A stretch of DNA of 64,000 nucleotides from Bacteroidota bacterium (lineage in GTDB: Bacteria; Bacteroidota; Ignavibacteria; Ignavibacteriales; Ignavibacteriaceae): the NCBI GenBank assembly GCA_023453665.1, contig JAEXTA010000239.1, positions 1 to 64,000 of the forward strand, in the 5' to 3' direction. The notes under the pieces are model-generated. The model ran no database searches. It saw nothing but the letters and a program-made list of their open reading frames with translations, and was not told the origin of the DNA. A program made the translations under genes and the position numbers. Shown piece after piece: positions 62,863 to 64,000 of the stretch (position 1 is the stretch's first letter; each line of letters starts with the position of its first letter).

Positions 62863-63213
62863 ATGTCGATGAATAAAAAAGTTGTTGAAAAGTATATTGA
62901 TGGTTTCAACAAATCAGATCACGAAAAAATACTTTCGTGCCTTACCGATGATGTAGAATGGATATTGCCCGGAATATTTCATCTGAAAGGCAAAGATGCT
63001 TTTGATAAAGAAATTGAAAATCCTGCATTTGAAGGAAAACCAGAAATCGTTGTTACAAGAGCTATTGAAGAAAATAATGTTGTCATCACCGAAGGAACCG
63101 TTCGCGCAAAGAAAAAAGATGCTGAACATATCAACCTGGTTTTTTGTGATGTTTTTGAAATGAAAGATAATCTTATAAAACGACTAACTTCATACCTGAT
63201 GCAAATTAAATAA
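62863..63213 (+). CDS. NTF2/SnoaL-like protein
   Basis: The preferred start is ATG 62863 (or 62869), because upstream codons of the frame (from 62848) lack a ribosome site and do not fit the family. About 116 residues. The fold is NTF2-like: NKKVVEKYIDGFNKSDHEKI, CLTDDVEWILPGIFHLKGKD, then IEENNVVITEGTVRAKKKDA and VFCDVFEMKDNLIKRLTSYL. The cone-shaped fold binds small ligands; the catalytic residues of SnoaL are not obvious. It probably depends on translation coupled from the mini-ORF. Confidence 0.75.
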   Translation: MSMNKKVVEKYIDGFNKSDHEKILSCLTDDVEWILPGIFHLKGKDAFDKEIENPAFEGKPEIVVTRAIEENNVVITEGTVRAKKKDAEHINLVFCDVFEMKDNLIKRLTSYLMQIK

Positions 63214-63244
63214 TAAATACTCTGGTTTTAGAGCAGCCAATAAA

Positions 63245-63697
63245 ATGATAAAGGCAAAATACGTCCACACTAACCTTATTGCTGAAAACTGGAAATCACT
63301 TTCAGAATTTTATATCAATGTTTTTGGCTGTGTGCTTATCCCTCCAGAAAGAAATTATTCGGGAGAAGGAATAGAAAAAGGAACTTCAATTAAAAATGTT
63401 TCTGTAAAAGGAGTTCATCTCCGGTTGCCGGGATGGGATAACGGGCCGACATTAGAAATTTTCAGCTATAACCCTTCGGCAGAAAGAATAGATAACCCGA
63501 TTAACCGTTCGGGATTCGGGCATATTGCCTTTGAAGTAGAAAATGTTTTGGATGCACAACAAAAAGTTTTAAATTCAGGCGGTAAAAAAATAGGGGAAAT
63601 AGTCACTCTCTCAACTTCAGACGGCAGAAATGTTACGTGGTGTTATGTTGCCGATCCTGAAGATAATATAATAGAGCTTCAGTCCTGGTCGTATTAG
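63245..63697 (+). CDS. VOC-family (glyoxalase-fold) protein
   Basis: The 150-residue product opens KYVHTNLIAENWKSLSEFYI and NVFGCVLIPPERNYSGEG, and has GFGHIAFEVENVLDAQQKVL and GRNVTWCYVADPEDNIIELQ, the second-half motif with metal ligands (His in FGHIAF, Glu in IIELQ). This suits lactoylglutathione-lyase-like dioxygenase or isomerase enzymes. Ligand unknown. It ends the run of small same-strand genes and has no clear ribosome site. Confidence 0.87.
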   Translation: MIKAKYVHTNLIAENWKSLSEFYINVFGCVLIPPERNYSGEGIEKGTSIKNVSVKGVHLRLPGWDNGPTLEIFSYNPSAERIDNPINRSGFGHIAFEVENVLDAQQKVLNSGGKKIGEIVTLSTSDGRNVTWCYVADPEDNIIELQSWSY

Positions 63698-63744
63698 CTA
63701 AAATTATATAGTCTCCCACCTTAAAAATTTTTGAAAGTATTTTT

Positions 63745-64000
63745 ATGTCAAGTATCAGTGTATCAAATATGATTAATGGTTATTTGCTTTTCGCCTTCAT
63801 CCTGTTTTTTTCTCAATCAATTACAACCGGACAGGATCAAAACCCAAAGACAATAGTTGAAAATATTTTAAAAATATCCCCGGTGATTGATGGGCACAAT
63901 GATCTTTTCATTCACTATTTCGACTGTAAAGATTGCCCAAAAGATATTGACGATTACCCGCTTGATACCATTACTAGAGGGCACACAGACATCATCCGCT
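63745..64000 (+). CDS. Membrane (renal-type) dipeptidase, peptidase family M19 (partial)
   Basis: The frame starts at ATG 63745 and runs off the right edge (85 codons). It has a signal peptide (about 1-28) and then ISPVIDGHNDLFIHYF (from about residue 43), the conserved zinc-binding DGHNDL opening of M19 dipeptidases. These enzymes hydrolyse dipeptides in the periplasm. The Cys pair in DCKDCPKD is unusual for the family at this point. The catalytic half lies beyond the window. Confidence 0.8.
   Translation, partial: MSSISVSNMINGYLLFAFILFFSQSITTGQDQNPKTIVENILKISPVIDGHNDLFIHYFDCKDCPKDIDDYPLDTITRGHTDIIR

Overview
The window is AT-rich bacterial chromosome from a Gram-negative member of the Bacteroidota/Chlorobi (FCB) group, most likely Ignavibacteria. 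Three secreted proteins end in a type IX secretion (T9SS) C-terminal domain with the NPFNPxTTIKY signature typical of that class. There are also a PorV-like outer-membrane protein, two TonB-type receptors with carboxypeptidase-D-like N-termini, an ADP-heptose epimerase (LPS core), two small RRM RNA-binding proteins, and GGAGG-type ribosome sites at only some genes. No rRNA, tRNA or CRISPR array was seen.

Layout. 1-3.7 kb: outer-membrane barrels, lipoproteins, a YfiT/DinB enzyme and a TonB-C lipoprotein. 3.7-11.5 kb: an M49 peptidase, an orphan membrane protein, a Cys-rich exported protein with a TonB receptor, a secreted protein, and a two-gene operon whose products share an unusual glycine-rich N-terminal motif. 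11.8-20.6 kb: a large barrel protein with a lipoprotein partner, then three T9SS cargo proteins. 20.8-30.8 kb: S9 peptidase, a frameshifted membrane protein, RRM proteins, MetH, HldD, an acidic protein and a Nudix hydrolase. 31-37.4 kb: a frameshifted OmpA-family gene, two methyltransferases with a GNAT, a C69 peptidase and an epimerase-like protein. 37.4-43.9 kb: a compound palindromic element, then GH92 and GH2 mannosidases with a carbonic-anhydrase-like gene and a hydrolase. 44-47.8 kb: glycogen synthase and a methyltransferase separated by an inserted AlbA_2/ATPase gene, with a duplicated start of the methyltransferase left behind. 47.9-51.3 kb: an AAC(6')-like GNAT, a methyltransferase, a GlxA regulator and a class III cyclase. 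51.3-53.1 kb: a two-gene TIR-nuclease / PD-(D/E)XK cassette with structured flanks. 53.4-56 kb: PerR-like regulator and KatG. 56.4-63.7 kb: a co-directional run of small single-domain proteins (VOC, SRPBCC, RibD_C, DUF1801, NTF2) with a hydrolase and a MATE exporter. A membrane dipeptidase starts at the right edge.

The best candidate for an undescribed system is the 51.6-53.0 kb cassette. A TIR domain is fused to an Mrr-type nuclease and translationally overlaps a second PD-(D/E)XK protein; this looks like a compact anti-phage module. The second candidate is the 9.9-11.5 kb pair sharing a GDxxGxxxSGxxN head with unrelated tails. Two genes (22.9 kb and 31.0 kb) each appear to have lost one base. 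All functional statements rest on motif recognition by eye; no database search was possible.
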